The position numbers and the translations under genes were made by a program. The notes below the pieces were generated by a model, which saw only the letters and a list, made by a program, of their open reading frames with translations, had not been told where the DNA came from and ran no database searches. Positions 26,605 to 34,689 of a stretch of DNA of 64,000 nucleotides are shown one piece after another; the stretch's first letter is position 1; every line of letters starts with the position of its first letter. This stretch comes from CBEUVQ01 sp965546615 (GTDB taxonomy: Bacteria; Bacillota; Desulfotomaculia; Desulfotomaculales; Desulfohalotomaculaceae): NCBI GenBank assembly GCA_965546615.1, contig CBEUVQ010000001.1, positions 56,453-120,452 of the forward strand, in the 5' to 3' direction.

Positions 26605-27418
26605 CCGTGTCGGTATAACAGTTTTTGAAAAACTCGGCGACTGCATTTTTCTTGGATCTTTTTGGCTGGTTTTCGCAGCAGCAGCGCTGTTTATGTTTAT
26701 GCTAATTGTCGGCCTTTTTATTTTCGCTGATGGAGCTGCTTTCCTCAATGTGTTAAAAAATCCCGAATTTCATTTTGCCGTTACTTTTACTATTTGGACT
26801 ACGGTATTGGCGACCATACTGGCCGCTTTAGTGGCAATTCCCTGTGGCTACATACTGTCCCGCCGGCGCTTTGCAGGAAAAGTAATTATTGACACACTGC
26901 TTGATGTGCCGATTGTACTGCCGCCGCTGGTGAGCGGGGTTGCTTTGTTGATATTTTTTGGTCCGCTGTTTGGCGACACCCTTGCCGACATCGGCTTAAA
27001 AATTGTTTTCTCTACCGGTGGGGTTGTCGCTGCCCAGTGGTTTATCGCAACCCCCTTTGCCATTAAAACTTTTAAGCAATCCTTTGATGCCATTGACACC
27101 AGATTGGAAAAAGTTGCCCGCACTCTCGGTTATTCACCTTACAAAGTTTTTGTCAAAGTAACTATCCCGCTTGCCAAAAAGGGATTAATCGGCGGCTTAA
27201 CGATGACCTGGGCAAGAACGCTGGGAGAATTCGGGGCAACCGCTATGCTGGCAGGAGTAACAAGATTAAAGACCGAAACACTTTCAGCAGCTATCTTTCT
27301 GAACATGTCCATCGGAGATATCCAGTTTGCGCTGGCAGCAGCAATAATTATGCTGACAGTGGCACTTTCTTTATTGATTATTTTTAAATTATTTACCAAG
27401 ACAGAGGTTCGATTATGA
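26582..27418 (+). CDS. second ModB-like ABC transporter permease
   Basis: Permease of 278 aa from the ATG at 26582, which lies inside the end of the preceding gene; a TTG three codons earlier is also possible and neither has a good ribosome site, so coupling is likely. About six membrane helices. EAA loop: EKVARTLGYSPYKVFVKVT followed by IPLAKKGLIGG, then WARTLGEFGATAMLAG. It is longer than the first ModB because of an extra N-terminal helix. It overlaps the downstream ATPase gene by 4 nt. Confidence 0.9.
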   Translation: MDLKYKNNRVGITVFEKLGDCIFLGSFWLVFAAAALFMFMLIVGLFIFADGAAFLNVLKNPEFHFAVTFTIWTTVLATILAALVAIPCGYILSRRRFAGKVIIDTLLDVPIVLPPLVSGVALLIFFGPLFGDTLADIGLKIVFSTGGVVAAQWFIATPFAIKTFKQSFDAIDTRLEKVARTLGYSPYKVFVKVTIPLAKKGLIGGLTMTWARTLGEFGATAMLAGVTRLKTETLSAAIFLNMSIGDIQFALAAAIIMLTVALSLLIIFKLFTKTEVRL

Positions 27419-28506
27419 AAAAGGTGCTGCTTAAAGTTGAAAATTTAGAGGTAAAAGCAGGCAATTTTCTGTTAAAAAACATATCCTTTTCGGTTAACAG
27501 CGGTGAATATGTGATCATACTCGGACCTACCGGTTCCGGCAAAACAATTCTTTTAGAATCTCTGGCCGGCCTGCGGCCTGTGCATAAGGGCGAAATTTTT
27601 TTTAACGACAAAAGAATTACCCACTTACCGCCGGAGCAAAGGCATTTGGGCTTTGCCTACCAAGACAGTTTGCTGTATCCGTTTCTGACAGTAAAAGAAA
27701 ACATTCTTTTTGGTGCCAAAGCCAGAGGGATTGCCGAAGACGCCAAAATACAAAAGCATTTGGTACAATTAGTGGAAATCATGGGAATTTCCCACATCTT
27801 GGAACGTTATCCTAAATATTTAAGCGGCGGTGAAAGGCAGCGGGTTTCTCTCGCCCGGGCGGTTCTTACAAAGCCTTCTTTATTATTGCTAGATGAACCG
27901 CTTTCTGCACTGGACCCGGCCACCCGCCGTTCAATGCAAAATCTGCTGCTGGATATTCATAGTGCAGAATCCATCGGCATTATTCACGTAACCCATGATT
28001 TTTCCGAAGCTATGCAGTTGGGCAGCAGAGTAATTGTGTTAAATAACGGCAGCATTGAACAGTCCGGTGTTCCGTTAGAAGTATTTTTCCACCCGGTGTC
28101 TTTTTCTGCAGCTAAGTTTCTGCAGGGGGAAAATCTTATCAAAGGTACACTTATTATCAAAAATAATTCATCTTGGTTCAACCCCGCAAACAGTGGGCTT
28201 TTAATCGGACCGCTAGCCAAAAATCCGCTGCCGGATTTAAAAAGCGATAAAGAGGTAATATTAATGATTCGTTCCGGCAGCCTGAGCCTGCACAAGCCCG
28301 GTAAACCTCCTGCCGGCTGTATCAGCTGGCCGGCAAAAATCAAGTCTTTTTCCTTTAACAGAACCCATGTTGATGTATGCTGTCAGGGTTACGGCTGTTG
28401 GGAAACCACCATCTCGTTTGCGCAGTGGCAAAACCTAAAATTATCTAAGGGAGACGACGTTTTACTAAGTGTAAAGCCGGAAAATTGTCATTTAATTGCC
28501 TGCTGA
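27415..28506 (+). CDS. second ModC-like ABC transporter ATPase with C-terminal accessory domain
   Basis: ABC ATPase of 363 aa. Walker A GPTGSGKTILLESLAGL, Q-loop YQDSLLYPFLTV, signature LSGGERQRVSLARAV, Walker B LLLLDEPLSALD and VTHDFSEAMQLG are present. Residues about 235-363 form an extra beta-rich domain in the position of the MOP/TOBE domain, which in ModC can bind oxyanion and inhibit transport. It overlaps the permease gene by 4 nt (ATGA). The contrast with the 224-aa ModC upstream shows the two transporters are not simple duplicates. Confidence 0.91.
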   Translation: MKKVLLKVENLEVKAGNFLLKNISFSVNSGEYVIILGPTGSGKTILLESLAGLRPVHKGEIFFNDKRITHLPPEQRHLGFAYQDSLLYPFLTVKENILFGAKARGIAEDAKIQKHLVQLVEIMGISHILERYPKYLSGGERQRVSLARAVLTKPSLLLLDEPLSALDPATRRSMQNLLLDIHSAESIGIIHVTHDFSEAMQLGSRVIVLNNGSIEQSGVPLEVFFHPVSFSAAKFLQGENLIKGTLIIKNNSSWFNPANSGLLIGPLAKNPLPDLKSDKEVILMIRSGSLSLHKPGKPPAGCISWPAKIKSFSFNRTHVDVCCQGYGCWETTISFAQWQNLKLSKGDDVLLSVKPENCHLIAC

Positions 28507-28532
28507 TATTAAATAAGCTGAGAGGTGAAAAC

Positions 28533-29282
28533 ATGCAGAACTGTACCGGCGATTTTTTCCGTCAACTGCAAACCGCCTTTAACCGGCTGGTTGATATGAA
28601 CAATTTAAGAAGCGCTGAAGTTAAAGTAAAGGCAGCCCCGCTGAAACCGGAAGAAGCGATAGGCTCAACCAAGAGGAAAGATTATGTACTGCTTAAAGGG
28701 AAAGAGCGGCTGATGCAGGCGGAGGTTATGGGGCATAAAGGCCAGGCTTTTACCGGTTCAATCGGGGATTACAGCGGCAGTCTGGCCGAGGTGCTGGAAT
28801 TACCGCTGACCGATGATTTTCAGCGCGCCGTATATATCGCTGCCGTTAACGCCGCTGCCGCTTACACCGGTAAAGTGCGCAGCACCGTGCACTGCCGCAA
28901 CGAGGGCCCGGAAAAATGCAGCATGCAGGCAGCTGATTTCTTCCGAAAAAACTTTGGCCGCCCCAGCATTTTAATGATCGGCTACCAACCGGCACTGGCA
29001 GAAGCATTGGTTAAAGAGCTACCGGTAAAAGTATTAGACCTCGACCCCGCCAATATCGGCAGAACGATTAACGGAGTGCAAATTTTGGACGGCGTTAAAG
29101 ATGCCGAACGCTGTCTTAAAAACTGCGATGTAATCTTTTCCACCGGCAGCATACTGTGCAACCGGTCGATAGATAAATATTACCGCACCGGTAAGCCGTT
29201 GATATTATACGGCACAACAGGAGCGGGCGCAGCAGCTTTATTGGATATCCCCAGATACTGTCCGGAATCGACAGCACATTAA
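28533..29282 (+). CDS. DUF364-type putative metal-chelation/Rossmann-like protein
   Basis: Protein of 249 aa from the ATG at 28533, which has GAGAGGTG upstream; the open frame extends further but without a ribosome site. It resembles the DUF364 (putative heavy-metal chelation) family: an N-terminal alpha/beta part with EAIGSTKRKDYVLLKGKERL and SIGDYSGSLAEVL, then a Rossmann-like part with SILMIGYQPALAEALVKEL, LDLDPANIGRTINGVQILDG and DVIFSTGSILCNRSID. Cysteines at HCRNEGPEKC could bind metal. It is the last gene of the mod cluster and ends just before a strong terminator, so a role linked to molybdenum or tungsten is likely but unproven. Confidence 0.8.
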   Translation: MQNCTGDFFRQLQTAFNRLVDMNNLRSAEVKVKAAPLKPEEAIGSTKRKDYVLLKGKERLMQAEVMGHKGQAFTGSIGDYSGSLAEVLELPLTDDFQRAVYIAAVNAAAAYTGKVRSTVHCRNEGPEKCSMQAADFFRKNFGRPSILMIGYQPALAEALVKELPVKVLDLDPANIGRTINGVQILDGVKDAERCLKNCDVIFSTGSILCNRSIDKYYRTGKPLILYGTTGAGAAALLDIPRYCPESTAH

Positions 29283-29301
29283 ATCCGGGTTGCTTTATCG
29301 T

Positions 29302-29336
29302 CAGAACCCCTTAAACTAAGGGGTTCTGTTATTTTT
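29302..29336 (+). terminator. rho-independent terminator of the mod operon
   Basis: Perfect 12-nt arms CAGAACCCCTTA / TAAGGGGTTCTG with a 3-nt loop, followed by TTATTTTT. It lies 20 nt after the DUF364 gene. Confidence 0.92.
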
Positions 29337-29363
29337 GGCCTGCTGCACTGCCGCATTATTAAA

Positions 29364-29385
29364 GGGCGGCCCGTTTCTGCCGCCC
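29364..29385 (-). terminator. probable terminator of the fliD-fliS-flaG operon
   Basis: Arms GGGCGGC and GCCGCCC around an 8-nt loop. On the minus strand the stem is followed by TTTAAT. It is 88 nt downstream of the flaG stop and converges with the mod operon terminator. Confidence 0.6.
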
Positions 29386-29473
29386 CAACATTTAAACGCC
29401 TCCTGACCGACGGATTCCTTTTTGCAGTGTTTGTTTTGCAAAGTGCCGTTTATTTTGTCCCCGGTCTTTTATA

Positions 29474-29833
29474 TTAAACTATCTCATCGACAATAATGCC
29501 GATCATTTTTTTGAAATACGCCACCATATCCAGCACTTTTTCCGGCGGTATTTCGCGAATAACTTCATCGTTTTCGGCATTAACCACCTTCACAAAGTAC
29601 TCGCCGCTGTCCTCATGCATCTCAAACCGCAGATTGGTGTGATAAGTTTTCATCGTTTCATTGGCCTGGTCTACTGCGGTTTGCAGCATTTCTTCACTAA
29701 ACTGCCCTTTTTCGGCAGCCTGCTGTTTCGGCCCGGCATCATTTCTTTCGGATTTTACCGCGGGCTGCTTGCTGTCTTCTTCACGCAGTAACTGCTGAAC
29801 ACGCACTGCAGGGTCAACGGTTAACGTGCTCAC
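29474..29833 (-). CDS. flaG: FlaG family flagellar protein
   Basis: Protein of 119 aa. The C-terminal half is the FlaG domain: NLRFEMHEDSGEYFVKVVNA then NDEVIREIPPEKVLDMVAYF. FlaG proteins influence filament length in some bacteria. The N-terminal 45 residues are polar and probably disordered. The start is GTG after a GGGGGGTG ribosome site. It is the last gene of the fliD operon. Confidence 0.9.
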   Translation of the reverse strand: MSTLTVDPAVRVQQLLREEDSKQPAVKSERNDAGPKQQAAEKGQFSEEMLQTAVDQANETMKTYHTNLRFEMHEDSGEYFVKVVNAENDEVIREIPPEKVLDMVAYFKKMIGIIVDEIV

Positions 29834-29849
29834 TTAAATTCACCCCCCG

Positions 29850-30326
29850 CTATTTTTTCTTGTCTATAAAATAACCGCTGTGCTGCGTAATTTTCTGCTG
29901 ATAAGCACCAATGCCGGTTTTGGTTTTCTGCAGCTTTCGCAAATTTTGCCGCAGCTCTTTAAGCTTTGCCGCCGCCGTTTGTTGGGCATGGTTTGAATAA
30001 CTATACGCCTGCCGAGCCATTTCTCCGGCAGTTTTTAATTTATCTTCAATTGTTTCCACCGCTTGGGGATACAATTTCTTCAAGCCTTCCCAATCGCCGA
30101 CGCCCGCCTGTGAAACAACCTTTTGCTTTAAACTGTTAAACTGCTCATCAAGGCAGTCAATTTTGCTCATGTACTCCTGCCGGGCATCCAAAAGTTTTTG
30201 CAGCATTGCCAAGTCATCGGCAGCATCCTGAAACCGCCTGCTGATCTGCAAAATCTGCTGCATCAGCTTTACTTTTTGCTCCGCCAGTTCTTCCAGCTTA
30301 ATTAAAATGCTTTTTACCGCACTCAT
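29850..30326 (-). CDS. probable FliT/FlgN-like flagellar chaperone
   Basis: All-helical protein of 158 aa, rich in Leu, Gln, Lys and Ala, with coiled-coil character over most of its length (LEELAEQKVKLMQQILQISR; LQKLLDARQEYMSKIDCLDE). No membrane segment. It lies directly between fliS and flaG with a 2-nt gap from fliS, the position of fliT in B. subtilis, so a FliD chaperone role is plausible. Sequence similarity alone does not prove FliT. Confidence 0.6.
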   Translation of the reverse strand: MSAVKSILIKLEELAEQKVKLMQQILQISRRFQDAADDLAMLQKLLDARQEYMSKIDCLDEQFNSLKQKVVSQAGVGDWEGLKKLYPQAVETIEDKLKTAGEMARQAYSYSNHAQQTAAAKLKELRQNLRKLQKTKTGIGAYQQKITQHSGYFIDKKK

Positions 30327-30328
30327 GC

Positions 30329-30718
30329 TTAACTATTGCCACCGGCGGTTTTTAAACTTTTTAATGCCTCCGCCCAGGTGCTGCGCAGCTCTTCCAGCAT
30401 ATTTTGCACTTCTAAAAGAATCTGCTTGTCTTTTTTGATATTGGCTTCAACCAGCCGGCGCTTCATATAATCATAAAGGCTGTTTAAACTTTTAGCTATC
30501 TCATAATCATGATTCAGCGTAACCATCAGTTCGGTGATAATGTCCTGCACCCGCAGAATGTTGTGGTTCGCCTGCTCGTAGTTTTTTTCATCCAAATATT
30601 TTACCGCCAGCTTGGTAAACTTTACCGCCCCGGTGTAGAGCATTAAAGTTAACTGACCGGGCTCGGCACTGTTTACCGCGTTTTGCTGGTACTGGTCATA
30701 GGGGTTTTGCACCGCCAC
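30329..30718 (-). CDS. fliS: flagellin chaperone FliS
   Basis: Export chaperone of 129 aa from the GTG at 30718, which has a strong AAGGAGGT upstream; longer in-frame starts overlap fliD. Family features: NPYDQYQQNAVNSAEPGQL followed by LTLMLYTGAVKFTKLA (the four-helix bundle core) and HDYEIAKSLNSLYDYMKRRL. FliS binds the flagellin C-terminus; in B. subtilis it also works in the FliW-CsrA homeostasis circuit. Its start overlaps no other gene but is only 15 nt from the fliD stop. Confidence 0.95.
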   Translation of the reverse strand: MAVQNPYDQYQQNAVNSAEPGQLTLMLYTGAVKFTKLAVKYLDEKNYEQANHNILRVQDIITELMVTLNHDYEIAKSLNSLYDYMKRRLVEANIKKDKQILLEVQNMLEELRSTWAEALKSLKTAGGNS

Positions 30719-30732
30719 AAATAAAACCTCCT

Positions 30733-32313
30733 TTAATAACTGCTGAACTGCTGGGCCAGCCACATGCTCTGCTGGTTCATTTGACTGATATATTGTTCCA
30801 TAACGGTAAACTGATTCCAGTAGCGGTCTTCAATTTGCTCCAGGCGGTCTTCCCAGCGTTCGATATCTTCATCAATACTTTTAATTCTCTTGCCGATAAA
30901 GCTGTCGTCAACGTCGCTGTAGCTGTCACTGCTGCCTGCTTTATCAATCAATAAATCGATTCCGCTGTCGGCATCACTGTACAGGCGCTGTGCAATACCC
31001 ATTTCTTCGTATGTATCGGACGACTTGGTAAACAAATTGATAACCGCTTCCAAATCATCCTCAATGGCCTGCCGAAGCTTATCTTCATCCTCTATAACCA
31101 GTTCGCCGCTCATATAATTGACGGTAGTTTTAATGCCGAGATCAGCCAGACAGTCAATAGGATTTTCCCCTGTATCACCGCTGACTGCCGCACTCATCGT
31201 CATGCGCATTTTGCTGACTACTGTACTCAGTATAGAATCATTGCGCAGTAAGCCGCTGCGCGCCTTTTCTTCCCACTTCTCTTCCTGCTTTTCAGTTAAT
31301 TCCTCCCGCTGCTCATCGGTAAGCGGCAGATAATCGCTGTAGCGTTTTTCATATAATTTATCTTCGACAGCGGTAATTGTTTCGTTGTAGGTATCGATAA
31401 ACTTAACGATGGAATCAAACACCGCATCGGTATCTTTGCTGACGGTGACAGCGGTGGAAACAAGGTTACCGTCGCCATCTCTGCTGCTGGGAGCTTTTAA
31501 ATTCATCGTTATGCCGGATATAGTAACGTTGTTGGAAGAAAACTCAAAATCACTGCCGTTAAAAGTCACTTTGGCATTCTGCCCGGTTAACGTCTGCGCT
31601 GTCAGTATGCCGGCATCATCTTGAAACAGCTCGGTCATTTTTAAATCGTTGTAAAAGAATCTTTTAACCTCTTCTTCAGCAGAATCAACAGTGATTGACT
31701 GCTGCGCTCCGGTACTTGTGGTCTGCAGAAAGAAGCGGTTTAACTCTTTATCATATGACGCTTTAATGCCCAGCCCCACGCCGTCTTCATTTTTCCAGCT
31801 GTTTATTTCATTAACCAAATCCTGCAGGCTGTTTTCGTTAGGATCAATAGTAAATTCCGCTTTGATCACATTTCCGTCTTCGTCTTTAACCGCGCTGTTG
31901 GTAATAGAAAAAGTCAGCGGATCGGTTATGAAAAATTGCTCTTTTAACGTGTCTTTGTATTCCGCAATATCACCCGCACTGGAAGTAAATACACCTTTAG
32001 CGAGCTGTTCAACAGCTACATCATAAACACCTTCAACAGCGGCACCGCCTGCTTTGGCGGTAAGCACCGTTTCGCCGGCGGAAGATGCTTTTTTGGTGAG
32101 ATAAGTGCCCTGCAGCTTCATGTCGAAACAGGCATCCCTAAACGCCCGCAGCTTGTTATTAATCTCGCGGTAAAATTCCTGCTGCCACTCTAAAATTTGT
32201 CTATCCTGCTCCAGCCGGTCAACTTTCACCCGCTGAGCGCTCATTAAATCGCTGATTATTTGTTCTGTATCCATGCCGCTGGCCAAACCGCCAATACGCA
32301 TACTTGAACTCAT
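30733..32313 (-). CDS. fliD: flagellar filament cap protein FliD
   Basis: Filament cap (hook-associated protein 2) of 526 aa. The N-terminal RIGGLASGMDTEQIISDLMS is the FliD signature, and the C-terminal coiled-coil region ends EDRYWNQFTVMEQYISQMNQ then QSMWLAQQF. The middle carries FliD repeats with SITNSAVKDEDGNVI-like beta segments. A sigma-D-type promoter lies 34 nt upstream. It is first in the operon fliD-fliS-(fliT-like)-flaG. Confidence 0.96.
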   Translation of the reverse strand: MSSSMRIGGLASGMDTEQIISDLMSAQRVKVDRLEQDRQILEWQQEFYREINNKLRAFRDACFDMKLQGTYLTKKASSAGETVLTAKAGGAAVEGVYDVAVEQLAKGVFTSSAGDIAEYKDTLKEQFFITDPLTFSITNSAVKDEDGNVIKAEFTIDPNENSLQDLVNEINSWKNEDGVGLGIKASYDKELNRFFLQTTSTGAQQSITVDSAEEEVKRFFYNDLKMTELFQDDAGILTAQTLTGQNAKVTFNGSDFEFSSNNVTISGITMNLKAPSSRDGDGNLVSTAVTVSKDTDAVFDSIVKFIDTYNETITAVEDKLYEKRYSDYLPLTDEQREELTEKQEEKWEEKARSGLLRNDSILSTVVSKMRMTMSAAVSGDTGENPIDCLADLGIKTTVNYMSGELVIEDEDKLRQAIEDDLEAVINLFTKSSDTYEEMGIAQRLYSDADSGIDLLIDKAGSSDSYSDVDDSFIGKRIKSIDEDIERWEDRLEQIEDRYWNQFTVMEQYISQMNQQSMWLAQQFSSY

Positions 32314-32346
32314 ACTTTCATCCCTCCGTTGGGTATTACACTATAT

Positions 32347-32374
32347 GTATCGGCATTTTTTGTTAAAATCTTTA
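32347..32374 (-). promoter_or_regulatory. sigma-D promoter of the fliD operon
   Basis: Minus strand: TAAA (32374-32371), a 16-nt spacer, then GCCGATAC (32354-32347). This matches the sigma-28 form TAAA-N15/16-GCCGATAA closely. It points at fliD. Confidence 0.78.
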
Positions 32375-32470
32375 TTGTTTAACGAAAATAAAATATACTG
32401 AAGGTATAATATTAGATGATTTTAAAGAGTTCGCTGATGCACTTATGTCACTGCGGTAGATATAAACTTT

Positions 32471-32836
32471 TTAAGAAATTATGTACGGCATAAACACCCG
32501 GTCAATCTCCGCCTGCCACTTTTTATAGCAGGGTGTAAGCTGAAACTGCACTGCTTCCGCTGCTCTGTTAATCTCTTTACACTCATAAGCGGAAACAATA
32601 TCGGCAAAAGCATTTTTTAATTCCGCAGCCAGCGCTTCCAGCTCATTTGGCAGCAGTTCCGGAATCAGCGGCTGAATCGCCTTTTCAATGGTATAAAACG
32701 CATCTGTCAAGTCACTCATTAAAGCAAGCGTCTGCTCTAACTGCCCTGCGTCAATCTTAGAGTTAATGTGCTGCAGTGCTTCCAATCCCGTTTCTGCCAA
32801 TTCTACAGTTCTTTTAATAACGTCATGCTGATCCAT
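32471..32836 (-). CDS. uncharacterised all-helical protein
   Basis: Soluble protein of 121 aa, predicted helical, acidic, with Leu/Ala/Glu-rich stretches (ELLPNELEALAAELKNAFAD). The family was not recognised. A clear ribosome site (AGAGGTTT) precedes the ATG. It lies upstream of fliD in the same direction but behind the fliD promoter, and just inside the repeat-bounded island. Its size and helical character would suit a flagellar chaperone or regulator, which is only a guess. Confidence 0.6.
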   Translation of the reverse strand: MDQHDVIKRTVELAETGLEALQHINSKIDAGQLEQTLALMSDLTDAFYTIEKAIQPLIPELLPNELEALAAELKNAFADIVSAYECKEINRAAEAVQFQLTPCYKKWQAEIDRVFMPYIIS

Positions 32837-32860
32837 ATTAAACCTCTTTTCTTTTTATTA

Positions 32861-32881
32861 AAGGTGCCAGGCACCTTTTGG
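32861..32881 (+). repeat. GTGCCAGGCAC-type palindromic repeat, copy 1
   Basis: Reads AAGGTGCCAGGCACCTTTTG plus one G: arms AAGGTGCC and GGCACCTT around a single A. Three further copies in the same orientation lie at 33203, 33282 and 35151, all in the accessory island. Confidence 0.8.
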
Positions 32882-32894
32882 AAATTTTTGTATA

Positions 32895-33188
32895 TCAATA
32901 GTTGTTTAATCTTCTGCTGTTCACCTTTCCCCTAATAATCCAATAAGCTTCATTTCCGTTGTAGGTACCTTTCTTTGCCAGCTCTTCTCTGCAGTTAGAA
33001 CACAGCAAATGACCTTCGTGTTCTGCAAGATTTACTTCCGATTCTATAATTCTGTGCACCTGCAGCTTGATTAAATTCCCCTTTCCCCCTTTGGCATATA
33101 TCAGCACAGGTGTTTTACAAGTTCCGCAGGAAACTTCCAGCGGAAAGGTGTTTCGCCTTTTGCGGTATTTAGGGTTTTTATATTTCAT
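32895..33188 (-). CDS. small zinc-ribbon-like protein
   Basis: Basic protein of 97 aa with two CxxC pairs: CGTCKTP (about residue 20) and LLCSNCREE (about residue 62), giving a four-cysteine metal site. The N-terminus MKYKNPKYRKRRN is strongly basic, so nucleic-acid binding is possible. It has a strong GGGGGAGGT ribosome site. The family was not identified. It sits between two GTGCCAGGCAC-type repeats beside the transposase remnant. Confidence 0.65.
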   Translation of the reverse strand: MKYKNPKYRKRRNTFPLEVSCGTCKTPVLIYAKGGKGNLIKLQVHRIIESEVNLAEHEGHLLCSNCREELAKKGTYNGNEAYWIIRGKVNSRRLNNY

Positions 33189-33202
33189 TATTACCTCCCC
33201 CG

Positions 33203-33224
33203 AAAGTGCCAGGCAGCTTTTGGG
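33203..33224 (+). repeat. GTGCCAGGCAC-type palindromic repeat, copy 2
   Basis: Reads AAAGTGCCAGGCAGCTTTTG plus GG; one arm carries a C-to-G change relative to copy 1. Same orientation as the other copies. Confidence 0.7.
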
Positions 33225-33281
33225 TAATCTAAATTTATATTACAACGGCAGGGCTGTTCTTTCCTTTTAAATTTTGACAAT

Positions 33282-33304
33282 AAAAGTACCAGGCACATTT
33301 TGGG
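33282..33304 (+). repeat. GTGCCAGGCAC-type palindromic repeat, copy 3
   Basis: Reads AAAAGTACCAGGCACATTTT plus GGG, with two differences from copy 1. It lies 23 nt from the end of the transposase remnant. Confidence 0.7.
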
Positions 33305-33326
33305 AAACATTGGAATTCGGTTCCCT

Positions 33327-33764
33327 TTAACGCCTGGCTGCTTCTACATAATGCTTATATTTTTGTTTGGCGCTGCCGCTGAAAAGCGCTAATATCTTCT
33401 GCTGATGTACCAGGTCATCTTGCTGGTCGGTAACATAACTTTTGTAACTGCTCCACTTATACTGCAGCGGGTTATCGCAAAGCGGTACTTTGGTATTGAC
33501 AGGATTAAGGTGTATGTATCTGCTGTTTTCCAGGATTTGAGCATCGTTTTCAATTAACTTGGCAGTGTATCTATCCTGGTAAAGGCGCCCTACGAAGTTA
33601 TACTTTTTATTAAAGTACCTAACATATTTCCAGTTAAATTTTTTCATTATTTGAGTAATGCTGTGATCTAAAGTTTCAATTATCATATGAAAATGATTGG
33701 TCATTAAATTGTAGTTATGTATGGGCCGGTAGAAGTTTGCGGGTTTTATGTATTTCTTTATCAA
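33327..33764 (-). pseudogene. REP-associated tyrosine transposase (RAYT, IS200-like Y1/HUH), 5'-truncated
   Basis: The reading frame has the HUH motif in YNLMTNHFHMIIE, then a C-terminal part typical of RAYT proteins: FVGRLYQDRYTAKLIENDA, ENSRYIHLNPVNTKV and PLQYKWSSYKSY (the catalytic Tyr is expected in this second part). The usual N-terminal 40-50 residues before the HUH motif are missing; the sequence there instead belongs to the end of the neighbouring 324-aa gene in another frame. It is therefore a truncated remnant unless it is used as a domesticated short protein. Flanking palindromic repeats are the kind of element these enzymes act on. Confidence 0.82.
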
Positions 33765-34689
33765 TATGCTTGCCCAGTTGATCTAATAATTGATATCGAT
33801 CTATGCCAAGACGCGTTATGATTGTGGCCGGCAGGCTGATTATTCCTCCGTCCAACAAATAAACGATGCTGCCAACTCCCACTGATATTCCTGTCTTGGC
33901 TGAACGCTCTATGAGATCGCGAAAGGCGTTTTCATAACTTTTTCTTCCCATCAATACTTTTTGTGTTTCACCGACTGCAATTATTACAAATGGCAAACCT
34001 GGGAGTATGCCTTCAACAAAGTTCTCAAATGGGGTATCAAACAACGACGACATAGGCTCAACTATAGTTTTTTCTAAAGATTCATTTGAAAGGCCGCTGG
34101 AAAGTATTTTTTCATGCAACTCTTTAGGTATAGCAACTTCATCTGTGGTCAAAACTTGAATATCGGGATAACGTTCTAATGCTTCTTTAACATAACTGAG
34201 TGAATCAGTGGCCTTTAACTGAATTTCATTTGCAATTGTCCCATCACTATTCAGGATTTGCAAGTCCCAACCGGTTTGTGCAGCGCTTTCAGCCAGCTGT
34301 GCAACCTGACCGGGCTCAAGATGGATGTCGCCCACCCATTCTCCCGCGTTTAATTGGTCACGAACCAGAACTTCAAAATATTTACCTTTCCATGCTGCAA
34401 TAAACCCTTCTATTTGATCCGGGTTTAAGTCCGCAAGTGAATTAAGCTCAACATTGGGATAGGCCAGATTAAAGGCTTCTTCCATTTGCGGCGTTATTTT
34501 GGAGAAGTCTATTTGATCAGCCATGAATATTCCATATAAAGCAACAGCTGCAGCAGCAGAATCCATTAGTGCAGAACTGTGCTTCTTAATGTAATGCTGG
34601 TAAAGCGCCGATATTCTATCAGATACCTTCTCCGAAGATCCACAAGATCTCCTATATTCATTTGCAAGACGGATTATCTCACGGTCCAT
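33715..34689 (-). CDS. PD-(D/E)xK nuclease-like protein with hydrophobic C-terminal region
   Basis: Protein of 324 aa from the ATG at 34689 (GGGGGTTTTGGT upstream). An N-terminal helical region (1-100) precedes a possible nuclease core: GKYFEVLVRDQL (102-113), D142 in TGWDLQIL, then E155, Q157 and K159 in ANEIQLKATDS, which fit the D...(E/Q)xK pattern. Residues 226-290 are hydrophobic and Gly-rich (GILPGLPFVIIAVG; VGVGSIVYLLDGGIISLP), suggesting membrane association. It starts inside the last codons of the tail-anchored coiled-coil gene, so the two are coupled. The last residues run into the transposase remnant in another frame, so the C-terminus may be truncated. Nuclease activity is inferred only. 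Confidence 0.6.
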   Translation of the reverse strand: MDREIIRLANEYRRSCGSSEKVSDRISALYQHYIKKHSSALMDSAAAAVALYGIFMADQIDFSKITPQMEEAFNLAYPNVELNSLADLNPDQIEGFIAAWKGKYFEVLVRDQLNAGEWVGDIHLEPGQVAQLAESAAQTGWDLQILNSDGTIANEIQLKATDSLSYVKEALERYPDIQVLTTDEVAIPKELHEKILSSGLSNESLEKTIVEPMSSLFDTPFENFVEGILPGLPFVIIAVGETQKVLMGRKSYENAFRDLIERSAKTGISVGVGSIVYLLDGGIISLPATIITRLGIDRYQLLDQLGKHIDKEIHKTRKLLPAHT

